Positions 39,700-51,723 of a stretch of DNA of 64,000 nucleotides are shown piece by piece. The notes beneath the pieces were generated by a model. The model worked only from the letters and a program-made list of their open reading frames with translations, searched no databases and was not told where the DNA came from. The DNA comes from Phytophthora colocasiae (lineage: Eukaryota; Oomycota; Peronosporomycetes; Peronosporales; Peronosporaceae), in the NCBI GenBank assembly GCA_018806915.1, contig JAGKQI010000105.1, positions 3,472,001-3,536,000 of the forward strand. Reading direction: 5' to 3'. The translations under genes and the position numbers were made by a program. Positions within the stretch are counted from its first letter, which is position 1. Each line of letters opens with the position of its first letter.

Positions 39700-42023
39700 T
39701 TGGCCGAAGTCAAGAAGGCGTTGAACGCCAGGAGTGGATCGGAGATCCTCAAGAATCCCTCGGATCCCTTCCACTCCTTGCTGAAGGAATATGGAGACGT
39801 TGTCTCGAAGGAACCACCGAGTGGCCTGCCTCCCGACCGAGGCGTTCGTCATGAGATCGACTTAGTTCCCGGAACTAAGTACTGCGTGACCCGACAGTGG
39901 CCTCTTCCTAAAGAGCAATGCGACGTCATTGACGCCTTCTTCCGTGCGAAGCACGCGGCGGGTCTCGTGCGCGAGAGCAAGTCTCCGCATTCCGCGCCAA
40001 CGTTCTGTGTCAGAAAGCCGAATGGCAAGTGGCGTATCGTTCACGCTTTTAACAAGCTCAACACTGCCACGATTCCGGCGCAGACGCCGATTCCTAGGAA
40101 GGATGTTCTTCAGAACAACATGGTGGGTTGCACCATGTACAGTGCACTCGACTTAGTCGATGGGTACTATCAGCTGCTCATGCGAGCCAGTGATATTCCG
40201 CTTACAGCGGTGAGCACCCGAGCGGTATGCTCTGGGAGTGGCTCGTCATGCCCCAAGGGCTCTCGAACGCGCCCGCAACGTTCAATCGTCTAGTGACGCA
40301 GCTGTTCAGGCCCCTACGGGCATTCGCACAAACGTACTTTGACGACGTGTTCGTCCACAGTCAGGCCGAACACGGCAAGACTGACGTTGAGGTGCACGTG
40401 GAACACGTGAGAGCTGTGCTCGAGTGCATGCGCACGAACAAGCTGTACGCCAACGCAGACAAGTGCGTCTTTGGCGCGGAAGAAATCCTTCCTAGGGTGC
40501 TTCATTGGGAAGCATGGCCTTCGTGCTGATCCAGCAAAGGTCAAGGCCATTGTGGATTGGCCGGTTCCCTTGAACCAGAAGGACTTGCGTAAGTGGCTGG
40601 GTTTGGCCAACTACTTGCACAAGTACAGCGAGAACTACGCTGAGTTGGCTCGGCCACTGACGGATCTCCTTAAGAAGGATGCCGAGTGGGTATGGCGTGC
40701 CGAGCACGAGAATGCGTTCACTTGTATCAAGGATAGCCTGCTTCAGGCACCGATACTGGCGCTGCCAGACCCCGCTCGTCCGTTTATTGTCGTCTGTGAC
40801 GCCTCTGACTTTGCCATCGGCAGTGCTTTGCTACAAGCGGACGCCGAAGGGCGCGAACGCGTCATTGCGTTTGAGTCGCGACAGCTCAAGGCTGCTGAGA
40901 AGAACTATCCAGTTCATGACAAGGAGCTACTTGCGATGAAGTACGCTCTCGTCAAATTCAGGGTTCACCTGCTCGGCTCCAAGCCGTTTGTGATCTACAC
41001 GGATCATGCGTCACTACGCACAGCGACGCAGTCGCCTCACCTCTCGCAGAGGATGGCCCGATGGCTCTCCTTCTTTGCGGAGTATAACTTCGAGGTGAAG
41101 TACAAGCCTGGCAGGCAGAACGTCCTCGCTGACGCGTTATCACGTCGCCCGGACTATGAGTTATCTCATGTCACCTCGGTGACGTCGTCCGTGACGGACA
41201 TGGTTCGAGCAGCGTACGCTCAGGACGACTCTTGTGTCGCGTTGCTCCAAGCTCTGGGGAGCGATGAGTTTAAAGACTCAAAGGTGACTCTGTCACGACG
41301 CCTAAAGGCGAGACTCCAACGCTACAGCCTGGAAGGCGGTCTGCTGTACTACAGCACGGGTCAGGATGACCCACCACGAGTGGTAGTTCCTCACGATGAG
41401 GATCTGAAGTACCGTATCCTCTATGAGGCTCACGACACCCCCAGGCGGCCACCTCGGTCGCGAGAAGACGTACGGCTCGGTGAGCTCCATGTACTGGTGG
41501 CCGAAGATGTACAAGTGGGTCAGCACATATGTGCGCACGTGCGAGACGTGTCAGCGGGTTAAACCCTCGCCGCATGCGGCTGCGCCTTTGGCGAGCTTAC
41601 CTGTACTGGCAACTTCTGGGTGTTGGCAGTCCATAAGTATGGACTTTGTGTTTGGCCTGCCGAAGGACTCGGCAGGCAACACGGGCGTGGTGGTCTTTGT
41701 TGACCGTCTGAGCAAGATGGCTCATCTAGCGGCTGTGCCGGACACCGTCGATGGTGCTGGTACAGCGACGATCTTCATCGATCGGGTCTTCCGCCAGCAT
41801 GGGCTGCCTGAGACCATTGTCTCGGATCGAGATCCCCGTTTCACGGGTCACTTCTGGACGTCCGTCTTCAAGGTGCTGGGCACTCGACTGGACATGTCCA
41901 CGGCGGACCATCCGCAGACCGGACGGTCAGACCGAACGCGTGAACCGCGTTCTGGAGGACATCCTCCGCAGCGTATGCGCTGAAACGCCCGAAGCGTTGG
42001 AGCGCTATGCTCCCTCTCGTTGA
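39700..42023 (+). pseudogene. Element 2: reverse transcriptase, RNase H and integrase
   Basis: The RT reading starts in 39700-40293 (RKPNGKWRIVHAFNKLN, YSALDLVDGYYQ). It continues in 40227-40529 (PQGLSNAPATFNRL and the catalytic TYFDDVFVHS) and again in 40471-41562, which also has RNase H (VVCDASDFAIGSALLQ, VIYTDHASLRT, NVLADALSRRPD). Integrase follows in 41423-41983: the HHCC finger (CETCQR), first Asp in ISMDFVFGLP and second in IVSDRDPRFTG. The Glu lies in QTERVNRVLE at about 41933-41955, in the frame of 41751-42023. At least four single-base shifts are needed. Confidence 0.88.
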
Positions 42024-42085
42024 GTTCTCCATGAACAATGCGGTGCATGCCTCGACAGGCTTCACCCCGTTCTACGTGAACGGCC

Positions 42086-43075
42086 TTGCGCACCCGCGCG
42101 CGTTCCGCTCACTCCGCCACGCGCGGTAGCCTTGGGCTTGGTGGGGGAGAGGCTGTGCCGTCGCTCGACTCCGAGCTTGCTGATATCAGCCCTTCTGCTG
42201 TGCGTAAACAAGTCGATGACTTCCTCTCGGTGAGATTGAGCGTATTACGCCGTGTACGTGACGCGATGGCTGAAAGCCAAGACGTTCAGAAGGAACAAGC
42301 GGATACAAAAGGTAGAAGCAATGTATGGGAATTTAAGGTCGGTGACCAGGTTTTATTAAACGCTAAGAACCTACCTACACATGCAGTGTCAAATGTCTTT
42401 AAGACGAAATTGCGTCCGCGTTTCATCGGACCATTTACGGTCGTGGCCAAGAAGGGCCTGGCATACACGCTTGACTTGCCAAAGCGGATGCGAACACACC
42501 CGGTGTTCTACGTCGGCTTGCTTAAGCCATATCAGGACCCCGCGGGGGTGAGCGCGGAGGCGCTGGCACCGACGACACGTGCCCAGGCTGCGTCATCTGC
42601 AGCAGCAACGTCACCTGACCTCGCAACTCAGCGAGCTGGAAGCTCCTGCTGGTGCAGGCGAGCAGTCAGGGACTGAGGACCTTCGAGCCAAGCCATCCGG
42701 CTTTCAATCTCCTCCATGTCATGAGCGAGACGGGCATGCGAATGCCAAACACTCTCGACGTTCCCTTGAAGGGACTGAGTCTGACTCCGGAGAGTACCGA
42801 TCGAGTGATCGAGTTGGTACCAGGCGCGATGCGACAAATAGCGCTCGTCAGCACTCATCGAGTACGGCGTTCCGCAGCGAATCGGCCTCCTCCGCCGTTG
42901 CTCGATGAGCAGGGGACTCCCCACTACCACGTGGAGCGCCTGATGGCGCGCGGCGTCGCCACCGTAGTCAAAACCAGTATCTGGTGAAGTGGCGTGGATA
43001 TCCTCATTCCCAAAACTCGTGGGAGTTTGAAGGGTCCCTGAGGCAGGACTGCCCCTGACGTCGTGGACGCTTTTG
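42086..43075 (+). pseudogene. Element 2: integrase C-terminus and chromodomain
   Basis: The frame 42086-42676 carries the integrase C-terminal barrel (WEFKVGDQVLLNAKNL, LRPRFIGPFTVV, HPVFYVGLLKPY). After a Ser/Arg-rich linker a chromodomain is readable at about 42895-43060 (DEQGTPHYHVERLM..., QYLVKWRGYPHSQNSWEFE) across two frames. The same bases are also covered by an antisense frame; sense coding is better supported here. Confidence 0.8.
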
Positions 43076-44541
43076 ATCGCGAAGATCAGGGGCGCCCGAA
43101 GGGCTCGGAGGTCGACCACTCGAGTCGACACCCGCTTCTCACCACAAGTGTGAGAAGCGGACGGACAAACAGCCGAGCTCAGGCTCTGGTCCGTGGCTGG
43201 CACAGCCAGCGAGTCTCCCTCGGAGACTGAAGGAGCATCCTGCGAAGCAGGGATAGTGGCCTGAGAGGCGGGAGCCACTGCCGTCGTGTGACGAGGAAAG
43301 CGGCCGGGCCGCACGCGTATCTTCGCGTACTGGAAGAGTAGACCTCGGGCGAGGCGGACGTCCACCTCGGCGCAGCTCTCCATGAGCCGGTCAAACGACG
43401 CGAGCTTCCGTGAAGCCTCGGCCCAGGTGGCCACATGGACCATGTAGTCCCGGGTGGTCTCTCGGTTTGGGAGCTGGAGGGGATAAGTCCTCATCTGAGG
43501 CACAGACTCCCGTCGCCGTTGCTTATCTAAGCGTTGCCGATACTCGGCGAGTGTGCACACCTGCGGGGTCAGGAAACGCTCATGGAGCCCCTGTCGCTGC
43601 TGAGTCTCAGCCACCGTACGTGGAGGATTGCCTATGGCGTAACCATGCAGGTTTGGCTGCGCCATCAACTGCTTCACCTGCTCGGCAGGGTCGCGAGGCT
43701 CGAAGCCGTAGTCGCGCCGCGACAGAAGTCCCCACGATGTCCCGTTGGACCGGTCGACGTGACTCTGGAGCACCGCTCAGGGAAGCCTCCTGTGCCTCAT
43801 CCAGAGGGTTGGTGATCGCGTCTTCGACTCCTTGAGTGACTCTGGCTCATCGCGAGCAGGAAGCGGTGGTGCGTTGCGCAACGCGTTGAGCACGAGGCTC
43901 GAAGGTCCCTCCGGGAACGGATTGGGCTGCCGCAGCTGCCGAGGAATTGAGTACCGACGCGGATCGCGTGGAGAGCGCAGCTCAGATCGGGTCGTCCGAG
44001 GGCTCGCAGGAGCAGGAGACGCATGGGCATCGCCCTGTTCGGACTCCTCGTAGTCCACTTCGACCTCGCCTTCCTCTGTAGGAGAGCGACGTGGGTCGCG
44101 CGTCGGCGACGCTGTCGTGTACTCGAAGGGTGAGCCACCGCTACCACTTGACGTCGGGCTGGCCTTGAACATCGCTCCGTAGCGAAGGCGAAACGCCGCG
44201 AAATACTCCGAATCGGAGAGCGTGAGAGGAGCCGAGGGCTCAGACCGGAAAGCGCTGAGGCGCTGGGGCGTAGACGCCTGGTCACTGGACACCTCAGGAG
44301 CGGTTGGCTCGCTGGGGAGAATTGAAGAATGTGCTCGTTGAGCCAGCGCACCCGCGCACTCTCGTTGAGAGATTTCTTTTATCGGAAAGTTGCCGGTGAC
44401 AGGCCTTGACAAGGCAGTTATGTCTACAGTTGTAGATACTCCGTATCCACGGTTTGGTGGGGGAGGGTGTAACGGGGTTACACGGCGCTGCGCGCCTTGG
44501 CTACAATAGGTGTGGTATACACCATCCAGGTCACAAGTCAC
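42628..44541 (-). CDS. Element 2: long antisense reading frame with one in-frame TGA
   Basis: On the minus strand one frame runs 638 codons from an ATG inside the 3' LTR (44541) to 42628, broken only by a TGA at 43777-43779. The first part is Ser/Pro/Arg/Glu-rich (EEGEVEVDYEESEQ, SPRTTRSELRSPRDPRR). The second has longer helical stretches (LAEYRQRLDKQRRRESVP, HVATWAEASRKLASF). Sense frames in 43080-44460 are much shorter. The last 450 bp overlap the sense chromodomain and may be a shadow. Extra antisense ORFs between pol and the 3' LTR are known in some plant gypsy lineages; whether this one is expressed is unknown. Confidence 0.5.
44453..44467 (+). other. Polypurine tract of element 2
   Basis: GGTTTGGTGGGGGAGGG ends directly at the start of the 3' LTR, where the plus-strand primer is expected in LTR retrotransposons. 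Confidence 0.8.
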
Positions 44542-44879
44542 AGATCCGTGTACAACACATAGTGTTTCTCACACGTCACACATGTAGCCAGTTGCTGGCT
44601 GTTAGCTCAGAGCCACACATTACATTTGATTAGGATTTAGTATGTTAGATACTAAATCCGTTACATTCAGGATTAGGGCAATAAAATAAATAAAAATCAG
44701 TTTGCATTTTACATAATTAGTGTTAATTCCTTTATTATAGGGACACTGATTGTGAGAGTCCCGTATTTAGTGGACTACTTGGTTCTTGTATAGAACCGAA
44801 GGCTAGTGCCTTGCAAGCAGGACTCTACGAGTCAACCCAACTTCCTCTGTGCCGTGCACACCTACGCAGCCCCGCTGCA
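44468..44879 (+). repeat. 3' LTR of element 2
   Basis: 412 bp, same as 36987-37396 apart from one substitution and two extra bases (GAGAG for GAG). It is followed by the second GTACT target duplication at 44880-44884. Confidence 0.93.
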
Positions 44880-44884
44880 GTACT

Positions 44885-47800
44885 TGTCCTTCTTGTCTTG
44901 TAATGGATCGAAAATAGTGATCCCTCTGTTATCCGAACGCAAGTCAATTACAGCGCCGCACCAGTGGCTATCTTCCAAGTGTAGTGGTACTAAAATCAGG
45001 TGATGCCCTTCTTGGAACGGATTGCCGACATTAACAGCGGTTACACGAGCAGCACGGTCCCTTAGACGATGAAATAAGGGGTTCACAATGCCAACGCCGT
45101 CATGCTCCCGCTGAAGAAGAGTTATCCCATGGCTCATGGCACCGTCGTTCACCCATTTGTTTTCGCAAAACGAAAGCAGTTCACGATAGGGAAGACCTCC
45201 GAAAGGTGTTGATCGAGATCGACGGAGAGGAATACGCTTGATCATCGCTTCCCGATCGGCTGGAATGTCGCTGACACCGTCTTGAAGTTCCATTGGGATT
45301 CCAATCCGCTTGATGTTTGTATTTTGTACCCAATCGATAGCCTGTTTTGTATCGGCCACGTACTCCATAGCGGTGTGCCACCTATCCATGGCATGGATGT
45401 CTTTGTCTGAATAAATCCCAAATCGAGGAACTTTAACGCCGACTACATCTCCAGAAACTTCATCACCGAGAGACTTTAGGAAGACCCTAATTGCAGACAG
45501 CGCCTTCTTCACAAAAACTTTGGGGAAAACGTAACGGATGTCTGCTTCACAGTCGCCTTCGTTGAATTTTCCAGCAATTGCCTTTTTGGTTTTGGGCAAT
45601 GATCGCTCGGTGATGACAGCCAGCACGCCTTTCGCTTCTTCGTAGATGTCCATCTCGCCAAATTTGTCCATAACACTCCCCAAACTTTGAACAGGCGCCA
45701 ACTTGCCTTGAACAAGCTTATTTGCTGTCTTTCGTCCTTCGCCGATACGCTGTTTCTTTGTAGTTTGTTGCTGTTGCTTGCGCACTTTCGGCCGACCTCG
45801 AGACGATACACTCTTTGTTATTCGAAATGGCTCCGACGTCTCTGATGAACCACTATTTTCATGCCGGCGTTTTGCTGGTTTATCTGACTTTTCATCAAGG
45901 TCCCTCGCATCAGGACATGGCTAAGGTACTGCAGACACAACACTCGGTACTTGAGGTACATCACTTGCGCCTCCAGGCACAACACTCGGTATTCCATGTA
46001 CGCCACTTATACTTGGAGGTACATCACTTGTGACCGGAAGTACATCACTGGTAGCTGGAGGTACACTACTACTGCCTTGAGATTCCTCGAAGCTCGCAGG
46101 TGATGAATACTGGGAACCGGAACCTTTTTGCGTCGGCAATAGCTCTTCTTCAGCACTATCCGTTCCCTCTCTTACATCATCATTCGTTTCAGCAGTTTGA
46201 TCGGTCATAAAGTCAAGCGAAGGCACTTGAGACAACGGGTCAATCCAATGACCCTCACGACCGACGAATGGGGCAATTCCATCTTTGACGATATCCTCAA
46301 ATTTGTCCAAGGCTTCTATCATCTGTCGAAAGACGAACGTGCCGTTCCTGCTCATGATGTCAGCTATGCTTTTCCCACGCTGTAGCGCATACTTGTACTT
46401 CGTCGACCCATTCAAAACTTCATGTTGTCTCGAGGTCATTGCAGATTCACGTACTTGAAACTTTCTACACGCAACACTGTTCTCAGGAACGTCTTCTTCT
46501 TCAACAGGCTGGTTTAAGCTGTATGACAACTTCCATCTTGGAGCAATGTGGTGAACTGGGATAGCGGTTTTGTTATTCGTAAGACGCCAGTACATCACGT
46601 GTCGACAGGGCAGCAACATCGTCCTCATAAAAACACAGGAACAGCGATATTTCTAGTTCACACGACATAAGTTAGAGTAGTATAGATTCGATAGAATAAT
46701 GAACGTACCGAAGTATTGACATGGTACGCTTCCAAAGCGTCTTTCCCAATCGTAAGTTCATACATTTTAGGATGAAGCTCCCGCACGTCGTAGCGGGTCT
46801 TGCGATCCATTGCAATCCAATACTGCTTTTCGACGAGCCGGTAAGCATGTGGACTCACTTCACATGCAAGTTTTTGCAGCTCGTTATCAGCTTCCGTGTA
46901 ACGCATCTGGCCAACTTCCGTAATCTTCTTCGCGTACTCCATTTCAGCGACGGCTTACAAGAACATTAGCGTGTCTACACACTCATCAAGCGCCATATCC
47001 GGCTTCAAAATATCCTTAATATGCCCCCATGATGTCTCAAGCCTATTACATAGTCACAGTAAATCCATCAGGTTACAACGGAAAATGGAGTACTTCCTAT
47101 CGTCTTACCTGTTGTTCGTGTGATTTCCAAGGTGAGGGACGTCTGAACGTGCGTATAACGCCCACCGTTCTTTGATTGTGTGCCAGTTTCGCATAAAATA
47201 CTTCAGAAATGGCTGCTTGGCTTCAGGTATTTTGTCACTCTCCGAGAGCTGAACGTTGTCCAGCAGGAAATACATGTACTTTAAGTACTTCGTGTATTCT
47301 TTGATTGACGTAGCCTGTCTCATTAGATCGACAGCATCCTCGACTTGATCCTTGTCGAAGCTCGATTGGCCACCGTATTCGCTCTTTGCCATCTCTGTTC
47401 GGATATATTTCTTGAGGTGAAAATGACAAAGTATCACTTTGACGTCACCAAACTCCTTCTCCAGAATACTGAGTTCGCCCATATCTTTGTCAATCACGAT
47501 CACTCGAACATCTTGCCACGACGGGTTGTTAGACTTGAACGCCTGAATAGCATCAGTGAGGCACTCTTCGCTTTCATTTTCCATCAGACTGTGATGAACG
47601 TACTGACCCTAAGGAGAATTTGCGATACAAGAATCAGTTTTTTGTACATTCCTGTACCTCCAGCGCCACGTTTGTAGCTAGAGGCACAATCCGAGTACTA
47701 TAGTACATGATGTGTAACTAGAGTATTCAAAATGTAACATTAGGTACTTGAACGTACATGACCGTAAACATCGTTCACCATGAATGAGAAGAGCTTGTAC

Positions 47801-48708
47801 CGGGATTCATTCGTGTTGTGAGTGGTGTCGATGAGAAGAACTTCGGTAAAGGCCTTGAACCAACGACGCATTTGTCGTGTCTGCAGCGTAATAGTCTGCG
47901 CTGTAGTGGCATCGTCGATGAAAACAGCAGCGCGATTGCCACGCGTCTTGCAAAAGTTCCGCATCACTGTTTCGAGACGCTTCTCCACACTAACGCCTCC
48001 GCGTCGGCGCTCACGCATCCTAGCCACCATATTGTGCACGTCACGAAGAACAACCTTTTTACCTAAGCATTTCCAAGGCAAAATGTTAGTTAATACGCTA
48101 AAATAAAGATAAATGCAAGCACTGTACCGGTCTGTTTTCGTAGGTATTGCATGATAAGCTTCGGTTTAGACCCTGCAGCCTGAAGCTCGTCAACAAATGC
48201 GAGAACCGACGGATCGTCGACGCGACGGTTGGAAGCATGGTTGTCAAACCTTGCCTTTGAGACTTGGTGATTATGTGTAACGCAAGAGTCTGTTACACGC
48301 ACCATGAACTTCTTCTCTGCATCATTCCAGGAGACACCAGCCTTAATATTAGCTTTACAGCCCGTATCTCGGTCAAAATAAGACTTTCGTATCCCTTGCT
48401 GCGGCTTTGCGGGACCACCCGTGCGTACACACCAGCTTGATCCAAAAGTTGACGAAATGTTCGGGAATCAGCTGCTCGGCTTGTGCCTCATCACTGTTCG
48501 CCACTAAACGCGCTGCACGGGCCGTGATCTCACGGTTACGCTTGGCAACCGACGTTGAAGTCCGTTGCCGGAAAATCTGGTGGGTTCGCTTGTAATACTC
48601 CTCCATGTGCGCAGAAAACGCCTCCCAGCTTTCATGCCATTCGACATCGACTGGTAAAGACTCCCAGTTCCCTTCAGGTACCTGGCTTTCTGGCTCGCTG
48701 CCGCTCAT
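44885..48708 (-). pseudogene. MULE transposase with SWIM finger and Ulp1-type protease
   Basis: One gene read from the Met at 48708. An N-terminal zinc-binding region (LVCTHG..., TGCKANIKAG, SCVTHNH) needs a one-base shift near 48415. An intron follows near 48065-48125, then a MULE DDE core (LLIDTTHNTNESRYKLFSF, VIVIDKDMGELSIL, VILCHFHLKKYIRTEMAK; 47105-48081). Next come a SWIM finger (CSCVFMRTMLLPCRHVMYW near 46590-46650), an AT-hook-like RGRPK and an Ulp1/C48 peptidase half with its His and Asp (SHWCGAVIDL, TIFDPL). In-frame stops occur at 46955-46957 (TAA) and about 45921 (TAG). MULEs with Ulp1 domains are known in plants. This copy is dead: two stops, a shift and a nested insertion. Confidence 0.85.
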
Positions 48709-49312
48709 ACGGATTTGGTTCTGGCTCGCGGAGATCGACTTGAGCTGCACTGTGGGAAATTTTCAAATGAGCGGCTCTGAGGCTCTTCGGGACGGGTGAA
48801 AGGGGGGAGAGGGGGTGTCAGATTTCCAAAATCTTAAGTTTCTAAAATTCGAGCTGATGGTATTTTATCGACGTAATTTACCAAGAGCGTACTGTTCAAA
48901 CTCGTTTAGTTACGATGTTGCTCGGTGACGCTAACCAGTATCTTTGTTTAAATTCTGTGTAAATCACAAAACTTTAACCCGATTGTTTACAAAAAAATAC
49001 ATTATGTACGGTTTAGCAAATAAGGATGTGAAAAAAAACTTTGTCACTTCTTTTGTGAAATCGTATACTAAATTCACTATACAAATGAAAATATGCTCCG
49101 TGTTTTGCTAACGTAATAATTAGCTGGCGACGGTTCACAAGTATCATTATCTACCAATCATGACCGAAAGGATTCACAAATATAGCTGTAGTGCTATTGT
49201 GTCTTCTACGCTACACGGTCTCAATCCATGTCATATTGTTATTGAGTGACTTGAAGGCTCCAATGACAATCCTGCGTACTCAAGTCCCTCACAACGCTGG
49301 TGGTGAGTAAAC
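48709..49312. other. Non-coding flank of the MULE
   Basis: The region is AT-rich and without a convincing gene. GCTCGGTGACGCTAAC near 48929 is the reverse complement of 16 bases near 35924 on the far side of the MULE and could mark its other end. A G-rich run (GGGGGGAGAGGGGGTG) is at about 48801-48817. Confidence 0.4.
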
Positions 49313-49850
49313 ATGGTGTACATCGAAAAGCTGGAGGACAAGGAGAACGACCCTTATTCACTATTACTTCTTCGACAGCAACAAGATGCTTTGGATCGTG
49401 AGCTGAGCCCATAAATGAGGTCTTGGAGACTGTGGCACAAGAAGCAGTCTGGAGATTGTGGGTTGGTGGGGTCGCTTGCGCATGGACATGAATTAGAGAG
49501 TGGGAACGGCAGAATTGAATCGTCCTCGTGCTTATAGATTTGAACCGGAGTGTGAAACAGCAAATTGGATCGGACGAGAGAGCATTGCGATTCCAGGAAG
49601 TGAGTATGCTCACAGTTATAGACTGTTATGCTGAAAACACCCCTAAGACCTATATCTTCCAGTTCAGGAGCCCTTCAAAATCCAGCCAGCTCTAGCGGGG
49701 AAAGCGAATTTCGTGCTCGTCCATACGTTATATCGATCGTATCGAGGCCCTGGCAAGGGTCATCTTGCCTTCTACCGCAGCAACGCCGCAATAAAGTCAT
49801 TCACGTCTGGCGATGAGCCGAATTCAGGTTCGAACTACTAATCAAAATCA
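49313..49850 (+). pseudogene. Unrecognised gene relic with exon-like segments
   Basis: Several short plus-strand stretches look like protein: MVYIEKLEDKENDPYSLLLL at 49313, then RFEPECETANWIGRESIAIPG near 49540-49600 followed by a GTGAGT donor. A longer exon-like piece near 49660-49835 follows an AG and contains LVHTLYRSYRGPGKGHLAFY, ending in a stop. They are not joined in one clean frame. I do not recognise the family; this may be a decayed host gene. Confidence 0.35.
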
Positions 49851-50756
49851 CGAAGTTAGTTTAGGAAGCGTAATGTGTAGTCGTTTTATATATGTACTTG
49901 TACCCGATCATGTGAAGTCAAGGAGATCGTATAAATTTCATCAAATGCGACCTTCGTACCAGCACTAAAGATGGCCCACGAATACGAACACAATCGAAGT
50001 CATTTATAACCGCAAATAATAAGGCAGCTTTGAACGTACTTCTTGGTACAATTGTCAGAATACAGGCGGCGCCCTTGCTGGCATGTGTCTTGATGTGGCT
50101 CCAAAGCTGCAACAATACAAATGAGTGCATTAATGCCGATCTCAATCAAACAATGTGGAGTTCTACCTCTATTATTTCGGCGTCGTGTCGGTTATCCACC
50201 ATCTCGTTGTTCCAGACAAGAATGAGAAGTGTGCCTTGACGTGGACTCGCTCAATTCTGCAAATCGGTTGGATCAAATATCTTGCAAATAGTATGCCAAA
50301 AGATATCCTTTAGCTACAGGACCAAATATCTCGCGAATTGTATGATCATACGATTGCCTTCCAACCTGCTATTGTGTATCACCACATATCATTCAGACTA
50401 CGGATTGCATCTGACACCTTTCTCAATAGTAACGATTGGCTAAAGTCATGCCAGACAGCAAGTGCAGCAATTAGCGAAATCATGTGAGGCAATTATAGTC
50501 TCAGCAAGACTACAACGGCGAAATCCTGGATACTACATCAAATGTCTGATCGTATATTGGCGTGTTATTAATTCAAAGATTTAAATAGCGGAGCTCCGTC
50601 TATCGGTACAGGGATAGCTACAAAGGACAATCCATCAAGTGCAACCCCTTCAGTACAGCGCCATGTTCGCTGGGAAGCTCCGAATTTACCATGCTTCGGA
50701 AACAACTCATACTAATTCCACATGCGAACAGAAAGGGAGGCGGATGTTGGACTTCC
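49851..50756. other. Gene-free region with two copies of a GGACCAAATAT-like motif
   Basis: Nothing convincing is encoded. GATCAAATATCTTGC... at 50271 and GGACCAAATATCTCGC... at 50319 are diverged copies of a motif that recurs at the inner ends of the inverted arms and upstream of the piggyBac-like gene. The region probably consists of transposon debris. Confidence 0.4.
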
Positions 50757-51723
50757 CTGCTAACGAGCTGTGTGTACCGAACGCCATGTTTGACACGCTG
50801 GTGCAGTTCCCCAGGATCAAACAACTAAGCGCACCCATCCATCTCGCTGAGTATCATCAAGCAAGCAGTGGAGAGATGGCTTCGCCCCAAATCGCGACCT
50901 TGCTGTGAATTTTCGCGTGTTCACCAGAGCTCGGATCCTCGAGCCAGCCAATAGTAAACGCCGCCACCAATAAATACTGAACTTCTTGAACGGACATTCC
51001 ACTGATAATGTGGACGTCATGAATCGCTGGACGGTGCCAATGAAGCGTGCGCTCGCCAATATTCATCGAATCATCGAAGGAGCATGGTGGCAGTGCGACC
51101 ACGGTGGTGGCGCCATGGGAGAGCAACGATGAAGCTCATCCAACTTCGCTACTGGGTAATCAGCACGATGACGGATAGTGGTGTGGCGAGTAGCGTCTCC
51201 GACAGCGAGCAGTATCATAGATCAGCACACGGGGCAGAGCAATACTGTGTAGTGTGGCGAGTAGCGTCTCCGACAGCGAGTAGTATCATGGATTTCGGAG
51301 AGAAGCTAGGCAAGTAACGATGTAGCCACTCTCGTGTGAGGATTGTCTGGGTCCGGGAAAAATGGGAAATGAGCTGCGTTTGGATTTTGGCGCGTGCTGG
51401 GACAGTGCAGTGTGTTTGAAGTTTTCAGCCAATCAAAATGCCAAAATACCGGAACACAACCTGATTGGCTGCCAGACGCAAAGCGAAGACATTGGCGAAA
51501 AGTTTGGATGTTGAAGTTTGCGTTTGCGCGCTAAAATCTTTCTACGTTGAAGTCCAAGTTTTTCTCCGATGTCTTCGCTTTTGTTTGACAGCCAATAAAA
51601 ATGCGTCCCGAGATCCTGACACTCTGATTGGGTGTCTTCGAGTGACCCTTAGTGTCGACAGTGCTTCTAAGGTTAACCCTTCCAACGATCTTGGGACCAA
51701 ATATCTTTCTTTGTGTATGCCAG
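50757..51723 (-). repeat. Left arm of a ~966-bp inverted repeat
   Basis: This arm is the reverse complement of 54771-55736 with only scattered differences. Its inner end is the sequence GGGACCAAATATCTTTCTTTG...CCAG. Weak similarity continues a few tens of bases beyond the outer end. The minus strand holds short frames (MLSHGATTVVALPPCSFDDS; ELHQRVKHGVRYTQLVSRE) that are also present in the right arm. No target duplication is visible. Confidence 0.85.

Larger units (their letters stand above)
36987..44879 (+). mobile_element. Ty3/gypsy chromodomain LTR retrotransposon (element 2)
   Basis: The 7893-bp element has LTRs at 36987-37396 and 44468-44879 (TGTAAC...GCTGCA) and target duplications GTACT at 36982-36986 and 44880-44884. 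The LTRs differ by one substitution (near 37254) and a 2-bp indel (near 37275). Gag, CCHC knuckle, protease, RT, RNase H, integrase and a chromodomain read on the plus strand but with many frame changes. About 1.4 kb between the chromodomain and the 3' LTR holds an antisense frame. It is inserted in the protease domain of the MULE gene. Confidence 0.95.

Noticed and set aside
49239..49613. A 124-residue minus-strand frame
   Set aside because: Cys/Ser/Thr-rich without structure, opposite exon-like plus-strand segments; judged a chance frame.
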